From assembly GCA_934130975.1 (NCBI GenBank), contig CAKOYU010000005.1, positions 39,703-103,702 of the forward strand: DNA of 64,000 nt, read 5' to 3'. A model generated the notes under the pieces. It worked only from the letters and a program-made list of their open reading frames with translations, searched no databases and was not told the DNA's origin. The stretch comes from an uncultured Clostridia bacterium. GTDB taxonomy: Bacteria; Bacillota; Clostridia; TANB77; CAG-508. The position numbers were made by a program, and so were the translations under genes. Shown here piece after piece: positions 1-8,959 of the stretch. Every line of letters begins with the position of its first letter. The first letter of the stretch is position 1.

Positions 1-1
1 T

Positions 2-2755
2 GAAACACAAAGAGTTACAAAGGTAGATTCAGATACAGGAAAACAAGTAACTGTTACAGAACCATTTTTAAATAATTTAACAGTATTAAATTTAAGTAGT
101 ATAGGAATTACAGGAAAAAGACCTTCTATAACTTTTAGCAATATTGGAAAATTAACTACATTACAAGAATTACATTTAGCATCAAATGATATTAATAATA
201 TATCTGGAGTTACAAATTTAACCAAATTGAACTATTTAGATTTAAAGTATAACAAATTAACAACTAGTTCTATTCAAGCTCTTATTCAAAAGAAAAATAA
301 CGAAGTAGTACAAGAAAATACATTGTTGGCTGAAAAAATAGATTTAAGAGGTAATGAGATTATTGATATAAGTGTATTTAATGATTATCCAGCAAATATT
401 AAATGGTTAGATTTATCAGAAAATCACATTTATGATGTAGCACCTATAAGTAAACATAGCTGTAGCCAAGCATTATATTTACAAGATCAAGATATTACAT
501 TTGGATTATATAATAAAAAAGTTAATGTAGATCATTATATAATTTTACCAACAATATTTACATATAGTAAAGACTCAAGTAAATTTATATATTCTAAAGA
601 TGTAGAATACGAGTATACAGATGGTGTTACTCTAAATCCAGATTATACTAATCCAGAGGAATACAATGTAAGAATAAGTCATTCAAAAACATCTAAGGAT
701 GAAATATCAGTTACATTAAATGGTGGTGTTGCAGATGGAACTGTATTGCATTTTAAGATTGGTTCAACAGGAAATGTTAATAGTTTAATAGATTCTTTAG
801 TATTTAAAGATGAAAATCTTAATACTGCAATATATAACAAATTAATTGCAACAAATCAAATTAAGTATTTAACAAATGTTCCATTAATCATTAATGTGAA
901 TAGAGATGCAATAGATGCAATAAAAGAATTGAATTTACAGAATACTGGTTCTTCAACAGAAACAAAAATTAAAGATTTAACAGGATTAGAAAATTTTTAT
1001 AATTTACCAGTATTGTACTTGCAAAATAATGATGTTTCAACAATAGAACAATTAGAATCATGTGTTAATTTAAAAACTTTGAATTTGGCAAGTAATTCAG
1101 AAATTAAAAATAATAATCAAGCAATAAGTAAGTTAATAGCTTTAAGCACATTAAATTTATCAAATACAGGAATGACAAATATAAATAGTTTGAATGAATT
1201 AATAGCTACTAATAAAAATAAAATGGCAGTTTTAGATTTATCAGATAATGAGCTAGAAAGTATTGATGGATTAGAAAAACTTACAACATTACAAAGCTTA
1301 TCAATAGCAAATGCAAGATTAACAGATGAAAATATATCTAAATTGTCATCATTAATTAATTTAACAACTTTAAATATGAATGGCAATCAAATTGAAAATA
1401 TAGATGTTTTACAAGAATTAACTCAATTAAAACATTTATATTTTAATAATAATAAAGTGGAAAATTTACAACCATTAAAAGGAAAAGTATTTTATGAATT
1501 AGAATTTACAGGAAATAAAATAAAAGATATATCGCCATTATCATCACATAGAACAATTAATAATTTAAAAATGGATAATAATCAGATAGAGGATGTATCA
1601 ATATTGTCTAGAATAGCAATGTCAGATGAACAAAATCTTTCTGTTACAGGTCAAAAAATTGTTAAAATATTAGATAGTGGAGCTTCTGGAAAAGTTACAA
1701 TACCATTACCACAAATATTTAAAGCATCACAAGAAAGTGGAAATAAAGTCTATTCAGGTACAGATTTATTATTAACAAAATGCGAATTAGATGAAAACCA
1801 TGAAAATGTAATAATTGATACAGATGCATTAAATGGTGAGGTTGCTCAAGTAGAGATTATTTCTGGAAAGGCAAAAGGAACAGTTTTAACTGTATCAGCA
1901 CCACTAAAGGCTACAATTACTTATACACCAGGAAATGATAAAAAAACGAATAAAAATATTACAGCAACAATTGCTTTTATAAATGATGGAGACAGAGAAA
2001 TTAAAATAACAAATAATGATGGAAAAAATACATATACATTTGAACAAAATGGAGAATTTACATTTGAATTTGTAGATAAATATGGAATCGAAGGTTCAGT
2101 AACAGCAAAAGTTCAAAACATTGACAAAGTAGCACCAGTAGCGACAGTAACACAAGTAAAGAAAGATGGAAATGTCGAGGTTACTATAACTGTAGATGAA
2201 AAAGTAGCAGATGTAGAAGGATGGATATTAACAGAGCTAGATGATGGAAAATTTAAATTAACTAGAACATATTCAGAAGATGCAAATAAAGATGTAAAAC
2301 TAGTTGACGAAGCTGGTAATACATCTACGATTACTATAAATGTAACAGTTCAAGCAAATGATACAATTACATCTACATCACTTAAGATTTCGGAAGAAGA
2401 ACTTATAATTAGAGGAATAAATCCAAAATCAACAGTTTCAAATTTTAAAAATAGTATTAAAGCAGATATGGAATATCAAATTCTTAATAAAAACGGAGTT
2501 GTTATTACAAACACTGAAGAAATAGGAACTGGTTGCAAAATAAAAATGCAAAGTGGAAAGACTTATACAATAGTAGTTTGGGGAGATTTGGATGGAGATG
2601 GACAAATCTCATTAGCAGAGCTTGCTAAAATTTCAAAAATTGGAGTAAACAAAATAACTCCAACGGATTTAGAAAAGTCAGCAATAGATATGAATATGAA
2701 CGGAAAAATAGAATTAAGTGAATTAGCAGCAATTGCCAAATTACAAGTTAAATAA
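2..2755 (+). CDS. Leucine-rich-repeat surface protein with C-terminal dockerin (5' truncated)
   Basis: The frame is open from the first bases, so the start and any signal peptide lie before the window; 917 residues are visible. The first two thirds are leucine-rich repeats of the spaced L-x-x-L-x-L-x-x-N type. An Ig-like stretch follows, and the last ~65 residues form a dockerin with two calcium-loop repeats, DLDGDGQISLAEL and DMNMNGKIELSEL. Dockerins bind cohesins, and the next gene, 26 bp downstream, encodes a cohesin-like protein, so the two probably assemble on the cell surface. The LRR part would be the ligand-binding or adhesive portion (inference). No catalytic domain is visible, unlike cellulosomal dockerin proteins. 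Confidence 0.85.
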   Translation, partial: ETQRVTKVDSDTGKQVTVTEPFLNNLTVLNLSSIGITGKRPSITFSNIGKLTTLQELHLASNDINNISGVTNLTKLNYLDLKYNKLTTSSIQALIQKKNNEVVQENTLLAEKIDLRGNEIIDISVFNDYPANIKWLDLSENHIYDVAPISKHSCSQALYLQDQDITFGLYNKKVNVDHYIILPTIFTYSKDSSKFIYSKDVEYEYTDGVTLNPDYTNPEEYNVRISHSKTSKDEISVTLNGGVADGTVLHFKIGSTGNVNSLIDSLVFKDENLNTAIYNKLIATNQIKYLTNVPLIINVNRDAIDAIKELNLQNTGSSTETKIKDLTGLENFYNLPVLYLQNNDVSTIEQLESCVNLKTLNLASNSEIKNNNQAISKLIALSTLNLSNTGMTNINSLNELIATNKNKMAVLDLSDNELESIDGLEKLTTLQSLSIANARLTDENISKLSSLINLTTLNMNGNQIENIDVLQELTQLKHLYFNNNKVENLQPLKGKVFYELEFTGNKIKDISPLSSHRTINNLKMDNNQIEDVSILSRIAMSDEQNLSVTGQKIVKILDSGASGKVTIPLPQIFKASQESGNKVYSGTDLLLTKCELDENHENVIIDTDALNGEVAQVEIISGKAKGTVLTVSAPLKATITYTPGNDKKTNKNITATIAFINDGDREIKITNNDGKNTYTFEQNGEFTFEFVDKYGIEGSVTAKVQNIDKVAPVATVTQVKKDGNVEVTITVDEKVADVEGWILTELDDGKFKLTRTYSEDANKDVKLVDEAGNTSTITINVTVQANDTITSTSLKISEEELIIRGINPKSTVSNFKNSIKADMEYQILNKNGVVITNTEEIGTGCKIKMQSGKTYTIVVWGDLDGDGQISLAELAKISKIGVNKITPTDLEKSAIDMNMNGKIELSELAAIAKLQVK

Positions 2756-2781
2756 ATATACAAGAGAAAGGAAAATAAAAA

Positions 2782-3840
2782 ATGAAAAAAATTTTAGTTA
2801 GTTTTTTAACAATATTATTAATTAGTGTAGTTATGATGGGAACAGTATATGCTGCACAATTAGAAACAACAATAGACATTACAGCAAATGTTTCAGAAGT
2901 TTCTGCAGGAGACAAAGTAGTATTTACATTTGCATTAAAGAATGTAGCAAATGCCAAAGATGATTCAATAGGAGCAATAGAAGGAACTGTAACATATGAC
3001 ACAAACTTTTTTGAATTAGTAAAAGGTGCTACAAATACATCATTCTCAGCAGGTGGTGAATCAGGAGAAAAGTTTAATGTGTTATGTGGAGGAGCAAAAG
3101 ATGGCGAAACAGTTGCAATTTTTACATTAAAAGTAAAAGATAATCCAACAGGAAGTGGAATTGTTAAATTTACAGATTTAGCTGCTTCTGATGGTGATGT
3201 AGAAAGAGGAGACGAAGCTATTGCTAAAACACCAGACAAATCAATAGAAATAAAACTAAAATCAACAGAACCAACAGAACCGACAGAACCAGAAAAACCA
3301 CAACCGGACAACACAAATGTTGCTGTAACAGGAGTTACAGTAGCACCTGTTAGTCAAAAAGTAAAAGTTGGAAAAAGTACTACATTTATAGCAACAGTAT
3401 CACCAGAAAATGCAACAAATAAAAAAGTAAAATGGAGTTCAAGTGATGAATCAATTGCAACAGTAGATGAAGATGGTGTTGTAACTGGAGTAAAAGAAGG
3501 AGAGGCTACTATTACTGCTACAACACTAGATGGTAGCAAAACAGGTACTGCTACTATAATTGTAGAAAAAGAAGAAGAGCAAAAACCAACAGAAACAGAA
3601 AAACCAGATAATTCAAACAATTCAAATAATACAACAACACCTGGAACAACTAATTCTGATAATAAAACAGCAGATGGAATGACAGTTACAGTAGGAGGAA
3701 AAAATAATGATCCTACAATTGCAACAACAGTAATACCAAAAGCTGGAATTAGCATAATGTTGTTAATGGCAGTAGTTGCTGCATCAGGAGTAGCAGTATT
3801 TATGTATAAGAAAAATCAAAAGTTTAGAGATATAAAATAG
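2782..3840 (+). CDS. Cohesin-domain protein with Ig-like domain and C-terminal membrane anchor
   Basis: The 352-residue protein begins with a signal peptide (residues 1-25, ending VYA). Residues ~28-158 resemble a cohesin beta-sandwich. A TEPTEP linker, a BIG2-type Ig-like domain (~180-260, with the WSSSDESIATV signature) and a T/N-rich spacer follow. The C-terminus has IPKAG, a hydrophobic segment and a short K/R-rich tail. That arrangement resembles a sortase sorting signal, but the motif is non-canonical; a plain membrane anchor is equally possible. Ribosome site AGAAAGGAAAA precedes ATG. It probably displays the dockerin protein encoded just upstream (inference). No sortase gene is in the window. 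Confidence 0.8.
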   Translation: MKKILVSFLTILLISVVMMGTVYAAQLETTIDITANVSEVSAGDKVVFTFALKNVANAKDDSIGAIEGTVTYDTNFFELVKGATNTSFSAGGESGEKFNVLCGGAKDGETVAIFTLKVKDNPTGSGIVKFTDLAASDGDVERGDEAIAKTPDKSIEIKLKSTEPTEPTEPEKPQPDNTNVAVTGVTVAPVSQKVKVGKSTTFIATVSPENATNKKVKWSSSDESIATVDEDGVVTGVKEGEATITATTLDGSKTGTATIIVEKEEEQKPTETEKPDNSNNSNNTTTPGTTNSDNKTADGMTVTVGGKNNDPTIATTVIPKAGISIMLLMAVVAASGVAVFMYKKNQKFRDIK

Positions 3841-3847
3841 AACTATA

Positions 3848-3893
3848 AAAAGGCATTCGAAATGTGGAATTTTCCAGAATCGATGTCTTTTTG
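3848..3893 (+). terminator. Probable terminator after the cohesin gene
   Basis: An imperfect hairpin (AGGCATTCGA with TCGATGTCTT) is followed by a short T-run and lies just after the stop codon. Confidence 0.4.
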
Positions 3894-3896
3894 GTC

Positions 3897-3926
3897 TTGA
3901 AAAATGGAAAGCATATGTGGTATAAT
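3897..3926 (+). promoter_or_regulatory. Sigma-A-type promoter for the DUF5662-trmB operon
   Basis: TTGAAA, an 18-bp spacer and TATAAT lie about 34 bp before the DUF5662 start. The -35 box begins directly after the preceding terminator T-run. Confidence 0.6.
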
Positions 3927-3959
3927 ATATGGATGGTTGAAAAGAAAAGGAGTAGTTAA

Positions 3960-4535
3960 ATGAAGATAAAGATATCAAATATATTTAAACATATTAGCTT
4001 AGTAATGAATCATAAATGGGTAGTATTTAAATTGTGTTGTAAGATTGGAATTCCATGGAGAGGCTTTATGCATGATTGGTCGAAATTTTCACCAATTGAG
4101 TTTTGGGAGAGTGTAAAATATTATGATGGACATAGAAGTCCAATTACAGTATGCAAACAAATAAATGGGTATTCTAAGGCATGGTTACATCATAAAGGTA
4201 GAAATAAACACCATTTTCAATATTGGGTAGATTTGGCATTGCCACAACAAGCAATATTGATGCCATATAAATATGCTGCAGAAATGGTATGTGATCAATT
4301 GGCTGCAGGTATAATTTATAGTGGAGATAAATGGACTAAAGAATATCAATTGAATTATTATATGAATAGAGAAAGTAAAAATATCATACATCCACAGATA
4401 GACAAATACTTAAAGGAAATTTTTACTCAAGTAAGTCAAAATGGAATTGATGCTACATTGACTAAGAAAAATATAAGAGAAATATATGATAAATATTGTG
4501 TTAGAATGGAGAATTTAGATGAGAATAAGATTTAA
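3960..4535 (+). CDS. DUF5662 family protein
   Basis: This 191-residue soluble protein matches DUF5662 by its signature HDWSKFSPIEF followed by a GHRSP segment. Further on is a histidine cluster, WLHHKGRNKHHFQYW. The spacing of His and Asp residues suggests a metal-binding, HD-like fold (inference); no activity is established. AAAGGAG sits 7 bp before ATG. The 3' end overlaps trmB by 17 bp, so the two are co-transcribed and possibly translationally coupled. Their functional connection is unknown. Confidence 0.8.
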   Translation: MKIKISNIFKHISLVMNHKWVVFKLCCKIGIPWRGFMHDWSKFSPIEFWESVKYYDGHRSPITVCKQINGYSKAWLHHKGRNKHHFQYWVDLALPQQAILMPYKYAAEMVCDQLAAGIIYSGDKWTKEYQLNYYMNRESKNIIHPQIDKYLKEIFTQVSQNGIDATLTKKNIREIYDKYCVRMENLDENKI

Positions 4536-5178
4536 ACCTTGGGCAAGGTCAGAATTAGAAGCAAGTAGCTTTTACAGAGATAATCCAGAAGAATTAAAGG
4601 ATAAATGGATAGAAGAATTTAAGAATAAAGAAAATCCAATACATTTGGAACTTGGATGTGGTAAAGGTCAGTTTATATCACAATTGGCTGTGCAAAATCC
4701 TAATATTAATTATATTGCAATAGATTTAGTTGATGCTATGTTAGGTTTGGCTAAAAGAAATGTAGAACAAGTTTATAAAGAGCATGAAAAGGATGTTGAT
4801 AATCTTATATTGACTAGATTTGATATAGAAAGAATTATGCTAATTTTAGGGGAGAAAGATGATATTGGTAGAATATATATTAATTTCTGCAATCCATGGC
4901 CAAAAGGAAAACACAGAAAGAAAAGATTGACTCATACAAGACAGCTTGAAAAGTATAAAACTTTTCTTGCTCAAGATGGAGAAGTTTATTTTAAGACTGA
5001 TGATGATGATTTGTTTAATAGTAGTTTATTATATTTTGAAGAGGCTGGTTTTCAAATTTTGAGTAAGACTTATGATCTTCACGCAGAGCCTATTTGGGAA
5101 AATAATATTGAGACTGAGCATGAGAAGATGTTTAGTGAGCAAGGTATAAAGATAAAGGCGTTGATTGCGAAGAAGTAA
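4519..5178 (+). CDS. trmB: tRNA (guanine-N7-)-methyltransferase TrmB
   Basis: TrmB methylates guanine 46 in the variable loop of tRNAs using S-adenosylmethionine. The 219-residue product has the usual length. It shows the SAM-binding motif ELGCGKGQF (residues 44-52), an acidic IAIDLVDAM segment, and the family signature FCNPWPKGKH near residue 121, followed by KKRLTH. The ATG lies inside the DUF5662 reading frame, with a GGAGAATTTAG ribosome site in that gene. A tRNA-Trp gene follows 110 bp downstream under its own promoter. Confidence 0.95.
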   Translation: MRIRFKPWARSELEASSFYRDNPEELKDKWIEEFKNKENPIHLELGCGKGQFISQLAVQNPNINYIAIDLVDAMLGLAKRNVEQVYKEHEKDVDNLILTRFDIERIMLILGEKDDIGRIYINFCNPWPKGKHRKKRLTHTRQLEKYKTFLAQDGEVYFKTDDDDLFNSSLLYFEEAGFQILSKTYDLHAEPIWENNIETEHEKMFSEQGIKIKALIAKK

Positions 5179-5241
5179 TTTCTTGCTAGTTTATATTAAT
5201 AAAACTTAAAAATATAAATTTTAAAAAATTCAAAAAAGGTA

Positions 5242-5270
5242 TTGTCAAAACGAAAATAATATGATACTAT
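5242..5270 (+). promoter_or_regulatory. Promoter for tRNA-Trp
   Basis: TTGTCA, a 17-bp spacer and TACTAT end 18 bp before the mature tRNA 5' end. Confidence 0.6.
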
Positions 5271-5288
5271 ATTAAAGTGATTTGACTT

Positions 5289-5363
5289 AGGGGTATAGTG
5301 TCAATGGTAGCACATCGGTCTCCAAAACCGCCTGTGTGGGTTCGAATCCTACTACCCCTGCCA
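5289..5363 (+). tRNA. tRNA-Trp (anticodon CCA)
   Basis: The 75-nt cloverleaf has acceptor arms AGGGGTA and TACCCCT, then discriminator G and an encoded CCA. The anticodon loop CTCCAAA is closed by CGGT/ACCG, giving CCA for UGG. The T-arm contains GGTTCGAATCC. It is a single-gene unit with its own promoter and terminator. Confidence 0.95.
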
Positions 5364-5384
5364 ATATAATTTATTTAGGGGCCT

Positions 5385-5462
5385 AAAAACAGATATAAAT
5401 CTGTTTTTTGCAATGAATGCAAACAAAGAAGTTTAGTTTTTAAATAACTAGACTTCTTTTTG
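5385..5462 (+). terminator. Tandem terminators after tRNA-Trp
   Basis: The first hairpin, AAAAACAG/CTGTTTTTT at 5385-5409, ends in a T-run. A second hairpin, GAAGTTTA with TAGACTTC, is followed by TTTTT at about 5428-5461. Confidence 0.75.
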
Positions 5463-5532
5463 CGTATGTTGTGAATTTTGTTAATGGGAGAGTTTGTAGC
5501 AAGATATTAATTAAAGAAAGGTAGGCTTCCAA

Positions 5533-6108
5533 ATGAACAAATTAATAACAAGAATAATTATATTTGTAGTAATAATATGTTTTTTATTTATACCAACAAT
5601 GTCAGCAGATACTGAATTAAAACCAGTAGAGAAAGGAGAAAAAATCTTTTATGGAAATTTAAATTTTGCTTGGCCAATACCAGGCTATACGTCAATATCA
5701 TCACCATTTGGAAAAAGAACAGCACCAACGTCTGGAGCATCAACATTTCATAAAGGAACAGATATACCAGCCCCAGAAGGGACTACATTAATAGCAACTT
5801 GCGATGGAGAGATTACGTTTATAGGATTTTTAGGAGGTGGAGGGTATACAATAACAATAACTAATGCTGATGGCTTGAAAATTTCATATTGCCATGTTTC
5901 TCCTAATTATATTGTTTCTGTTGGACAACTAGTAGAACAGGGCGAGATAATAGGAAATGTTGGTCCTAAATATGTTTATGGAGTTGTCGGTAATAATTAT
6001 AAAGATGCATCAGGGAATCCTACAAATGGTGCTACAACTGGTTGCCATTTGCATATAGGTTTCAGAGAAAATGGTGAATATGTAAATCCGATGGATTACT
6101 TAAAATAA
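5533..6108 (+). CDS. Secreted M23 (LytM-type) peptidase
   Basis: This small 191-residue protein has an N-terminal hydrophobic signal or anchor (residues 4-24, then SADTE) followed directly by an M23 metallo-endopeptidase domain. Zinc ligands are visible: H73-x3-D77 in HKGTD and H172-x-H174 in GCHLHIG. The terminal NPMDYL is shared with the M23 protein at 30.4 kb. It is expected to cut peptide crosslinks of peptidoglycan outside the membrane. It lacks the coiled coils of the two ftsEX-linked M23 proteins, so it probably acts independently. GAAAGGTAGG precedes the ATG. Gene ends before repeat copy A1. Confidence 0.88.
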   Translation: MNKLITRIIIFVVIICFLFIPTMSADTELKPVEKGEKIFYGNLNFAWPIPGYTSISSPFGKRTAPTSGASTFHKGTDIPAPEGTTLIATCDGEITFIGFLGGGGYTITITNADGLKISYCHVSPNYIVSVGQLVEQGEIIGNVGPKYVYGVVGNNYKDASGNPTNGATTGCHLHIGFRENGEYVNPMDYLK

Positions 6109-6125
6109 TATGTTAATAAATCGAG

Positions 6126-6335
6126 TTGCAATTCACGGTTCAGTTAAACAGAATTTAAAAAATTAATAATATATTGTTTGAAATACCGCGTAAGCGACCA
6201 AATGAGCGTATGCGAATGCGATATGGAGCAATCTACATACTACTATTTTTAATATGAAGATTGCGACACCAAGGTATAAAAAACAATATATTATTAATTT
6301 TTAAATATATATTTTTTATAAAATGTGAATTGCAA
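6126..6335 (-). repeat. Element A, copy A1 (inverted orientation) inside a copy-specific palindrome
   Basis: The core at 6163-6297 is bounded by TTAATAATATATTGTTT and its perfect complement. Inside are the conserved words CGCGTAAGCGACCAAATGAG, GATATGGAGCAATC and GATTGCGACACCAAGGTAT. Pairing continues outwards through A/T-runs to a distal pair unique to this copy, TTGCAATTCAC (6126-6136) and GTGAATTGCAA (6325-6335). The whole 210 bp can form one long interrupted hairpin. It lies between the M23 gene and rqcH, with no open frame inside. Confidence 0.85.
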
Positions 6336-6345
6336 TAAGATGTAG

Positions 6346-6374
6346 TTTACATATATGGGAAATTATGATATGAT
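6346..6374 (+). promoter_or_regulatory. Promoter for rqcH
   Basis: TTTACA, a 17-bp spacer and TATGAT lie 21 bp before the start codon and just outside the A1 palindrome. Confidence 0.6.
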
Positions 6375-6395
6375 ATAGCACGAGGAGATGAGAAA

Positions 6396-8117
6396 ATGGC
6401 ATTTGACGGAATTGTAACAAAAGCGATAGTTACAGAATTACAACAAATAATAGGAAGTAAAATAGATAAAATACATGAGCCAGATAGAAACACAATAGTA
6501 TTAGGATTATACTCAAATGGAAAGAATTATGCATTGAATATTTGCATAGATTCGCACAATTGCAGAATAAATTTAACAACACATCAAAAAGAGAATCCAT
6601 TAGTAGCACCTAATTTTTGTATGTTATTAAGAAAACACTTATTAGGTGGAAGAATTTCGAATATTTCTATGTTAGGCTTAGAGAGGCTAGTGAAAATAGA
6701 AATAGAAACAATCAATGAATTTAATGAGATTGAAGAAAAAACATTAATAGTAGAACTTATGGGAAAACACAGTAATATCATACTAATAAATCAAGCAGAA
6801 AAAATAATAGATGCAATGAGACGTATAGATTCAAAAAATTCATATAGAGAAATATTGCCATCAAGAATATATCTTTTGCCAAAATCAGAAAAAGCTGACC
6901 TTTTGAAAATAAAAGATTTTAACGAATTTGAAGAAAAAATACAGAACATTATTGGTGATAATAGTTCAGAGGAGATATGTATTGAAGATGTAGGCAAAGC
7001 AATTGCAAATACATTTACAGGAATTAGTTATACATTTGCCAAATCAGCAATACAAGGTAGAAATTTACAAGAAGCATATCAGTACATTTGCAAAATTATT
7101 GAAGCAAAAGAAAAACTAGAATTTGAATTTATATATAAAGGAGAAAAAGCTTCAGATTATGTTTTGAAATTTAGAGAATTTGGTGCTGAGGATGAAATAA
7201 CGCAATTTTGCTTAAACTGTTTTATAGATGATTTTTATTATGAAAGAGAAACTTCAGAAAACTTTAAAAATTATAGAAATACTATATTAAGGTTGATCTT
7301 TGAAGCATTAAAAAAATATAATAAACGACTAGAAAATATTAATATAAAGCTTAAAGAATGTGATGATATGGATAAATATAGATTATATGGAGAGTTAATA
7401 ACAGCCAATTTATATAGATTGCCTAATAACCATTCAGAGAGTATAGAAGTCGAAAATTATTATGAAAATAATAAAAAAATAACTATTCCAATGGATGTAA
7501 GATATACACCAAACATAAATGCTAAAAGGTATTTTAAGAAATATGCAAAATTAAAGAATGCATTTGAAATTGTAACAAAGCAAAAGGTGGAAACAGAAAA
7601 AGAATTAAATTATATAGAAAGTATAATATATGAATTAGAAAATAGTTCATGTATAGAAGACGTTCAAGATATATTTGAAGAGATTAAGGAAAATGTTGCA
7701 TTTAAAGAGAGATTAAAGAAAAAAGAAAATAAAAAGAAGAAAGCTAGCAAAAAGAAAAAGCAACAAAACTTTGCTCCAATTGAATATGAAGTTGAAGGCT
7801 ACAAAGTTTATGTGGGAAGGAATAATAAAGAAAATGATTGGCTAACACTATCATTTGCAAATAAAACAGATATATGGTTTCATACAAAAGATATTCATGG
7901 AAGTCATGTTATTTTAAGGGCAGGTAATAATGTTTCTAATGAGGTTTTAGTTAAATGTGCTGAAATTGCAGCAAAACATAGCAAAGCTAAAGATTCATCA
8001 AATGTGCCAGTAGATTATTGTAAAGTTCAATATGTAAAGAAACCTAATGGTGCAAAACCGGGAATGGTTATATTTACGAATAATAAGACTTTAAATGTAA
8101 AGCCATTATCAAAATAA
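6396..8117 (+). CDS. rqcH: Rqc2-like NFACT protein RqcH
   Basis: This 573-residue NFACT protein belongs to the bacterial ribosome quality control factors. On stalled 50S subunits these recruit tRNA-Ala and add C-terminal alanine tails. The order is an NFACT-N domain (~1-215), helix-hairpin-helix and coiled-coil middle (~215-450), a lysine-rich linker near 440-455, and an NFACT-R domain (~460-560) with VGRNNKENDWLTL and WFHTKDIHGSHVIL. The DR pair found in studied RqcH proteins appears here as ER (LGLERLVKI), a conservative change. It is monocistronic, with a GAGGAG-type ribosome site and a strong terminator. Older annotations call this family fibronectin-binding FbpA. Confidence 0.92.
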   Translation: MAFDGIVTKAIVTELQQIIGSKIDKIHEPDRNTIVLGLYSNGKNYALNICIDSHNCRINLTTHQKENPLVAPNFCMLLRKHLLGGRISNISMLGLERLVKIEIETINEFNEIEEKTLIVELMGKHSNIILINQAEKIIDAMRRIDSKNSYREILPSRIYLLPKSEKADLLKIKDFNEFEEKIQNIIGDNSSEEICIEDVGKAIANTFTGISYTFAKSAIQGRNLQEAYQYICKIIEAKEKLEFEFIYKGEKASDYVLKFREFGAEDEITQFCLNCFIDDFYYERETSENFKNYRNTILRLIFEALKKYNKRLENINIKLKECDDMDKYRLYGELITANLYRLPNNHSESIEVENYYENNKKITIPMDVRYTPNINAKRYFKKYAKLKNAFEIVTKQKVETEKELNYIESIIYELENSSCIEDVQDIFEEIKENVAFKERLKKKENKKKKASKKKKQQNFAPIEYEVEGYKVYVGRNNKENDWLTLSFANKTDIWFHTKDIHGSHVILRAGNNVSNEVLVKCAEIAAKHSKAKDSSNVPVDYCKVQYVKKPNGAKPGMVIFTNNKTLNVKPLSK

Positions 8118-8130
8118 TTACAAACAGAGA

Positions 8131-8159
8131 AGAGAGTACCTGTAATAGGTACTCTCTTT
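8131..8159. terminator. Bidirectional terminator between rqcH and the convergent orphan gene
   Basis: A perfect 10-bp stem, AGAGAGTACC with GGTACTCTCT, has a 7-nt loop and T-rich flanks on both strands. Confidence 0.8.
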
Positions 8160-8178
8160 GGGATATAGCTAAAACAAT

Positions 8179-8526
8179 TTATTTAGAATTATTCTTAGTT
8201 TTCTGACACTGAAAATTAATGGTTTCCCAAATGATTTTATAGAAGCGTCTGAACTTCATACATCTGGCTTCAGAATCGCCGAAGTTTTTGTACTCGAAAA
8301 ATGGTATATCCTGAGTTTGGATAATATCATTATTTACAGTCATGCTCTCCATAGTTGGAAGAATTTCGCATAAGGCAGTCGAATTTTCATTACAATCAGC
8401 ATACCATTTTATCATATGCTTCATCTGACTAATGAAAGATGGACGATCAATCTCACCATGATAGGTGATTCCATTTTCAATGTAAGTTAACTTGATAACA
8501 TCATTTTTTGCTACATCTTTTCTCAT
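8179..8526 (-). CDS. Orphan hypothetical protein (115 aa)
   Basis: I do not recognise this family. The 115-residue protein is soluble, without signal or membrane segment; its start MRKDVAKNDVIKLTYIENG suggests a small beta-rich fold, and the C-terminal half is aromatic and basic (RRFYKIIWETINF). A textbook ribosome site, ACAGGAGGACATTATA, precedes ATG on the minus strand. It is a single-gene unit convergent with rqcH. Its codons are less AT-extreme than its neighbours, a trait shared with four other orphan genes here (12.7, 17.3, 38.3 and 50.5 kb), which suggests a separate origin. Confidence 0.75.
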   Translation of the reverse strand: MRKDVAKNDVIKLTYIENGITYHGEIDRPSFISQMKHMIKWYADCNENSTALCEILPTMESMTVNNDIIQTQDIPFFEYKNFGDSEARCMKFRRFYKIIWETINFQCQKTKNNSK

Positions 8527-8643
8527 TATAATGTCCTCCTGTTTTAATAAAAAGTTAAAGAGTTATGATGCAAGTCCATTTGGACTATGAGAAATATTAT
8601 AACATATTTTGGGAGAAAATACTAGTTTTTTTATGAAAAAATG

Positions 8644-8672
8644 TTGACAACAAAATAATAAAGGAATATAAT
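8644..8672 (+). promoter_or_regulatory. Consensus promoter for the glyS T-box transcript
   Basis: TTGACA and TATAAT are both perfect and 17 bp apart, 288 bp before the glyS start. Confidence 0.85.
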
Positions 8673-8679
8673 GTGAGCA

Positions 8680-8903
8680 ATAAAATAGTTACGAAGAAAA
8701 AGAAAAATTATGTAGGCGTACCAATAGAGAGCTGATGATGGTGGAATATCAGTAGTAAAGAAGCATAAGGGGAACTTTTGAGTAATATAAATTAAGGTGC
8801 TCGAGATTTATTATAAAAATTCGAGAAATAGGGTGGAACCGCGGAAAGATATACTTTCGTCCCTAGCAATATATTTCTATTGCTAGGAGCGGAAGTTTTT
8901 TTG
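8680..8903 (+). promoter_or_regulatory. Glycine T-box leader
   Basis: The leader has a Stem I with AGAGAG and the apical GATGGTGGAA sequence. Glycine-type triplets (GGG/GGA within 8769-8773) sit where the specifier codon is expected, before ACTTTTGAG. The T-box GGGTGGAACCGCG at 8831-8843 is followed by a terminator, CCCTAGCAAT with ATTGCTAGGAG, ending in TTTTTTT near 8902. Uncharged tRNA-Gly would favour the antiterminator and switch on glyS. The specifier assignment is by position only. Confidence 0.9.
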
Positions 8904-8959
8904 ATATATTTACCTTCTAGCATATCAATAGAATATAAAGATTTAAGGAGGAATTAGTT

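Noticed and set aside
2748..3314. Long antisense open frame opposite the cohesin gene
   Set aside because: Ser/Ala/Pro-rich shadow translation, no ribosome site, no domain; the sense gene is well supported.
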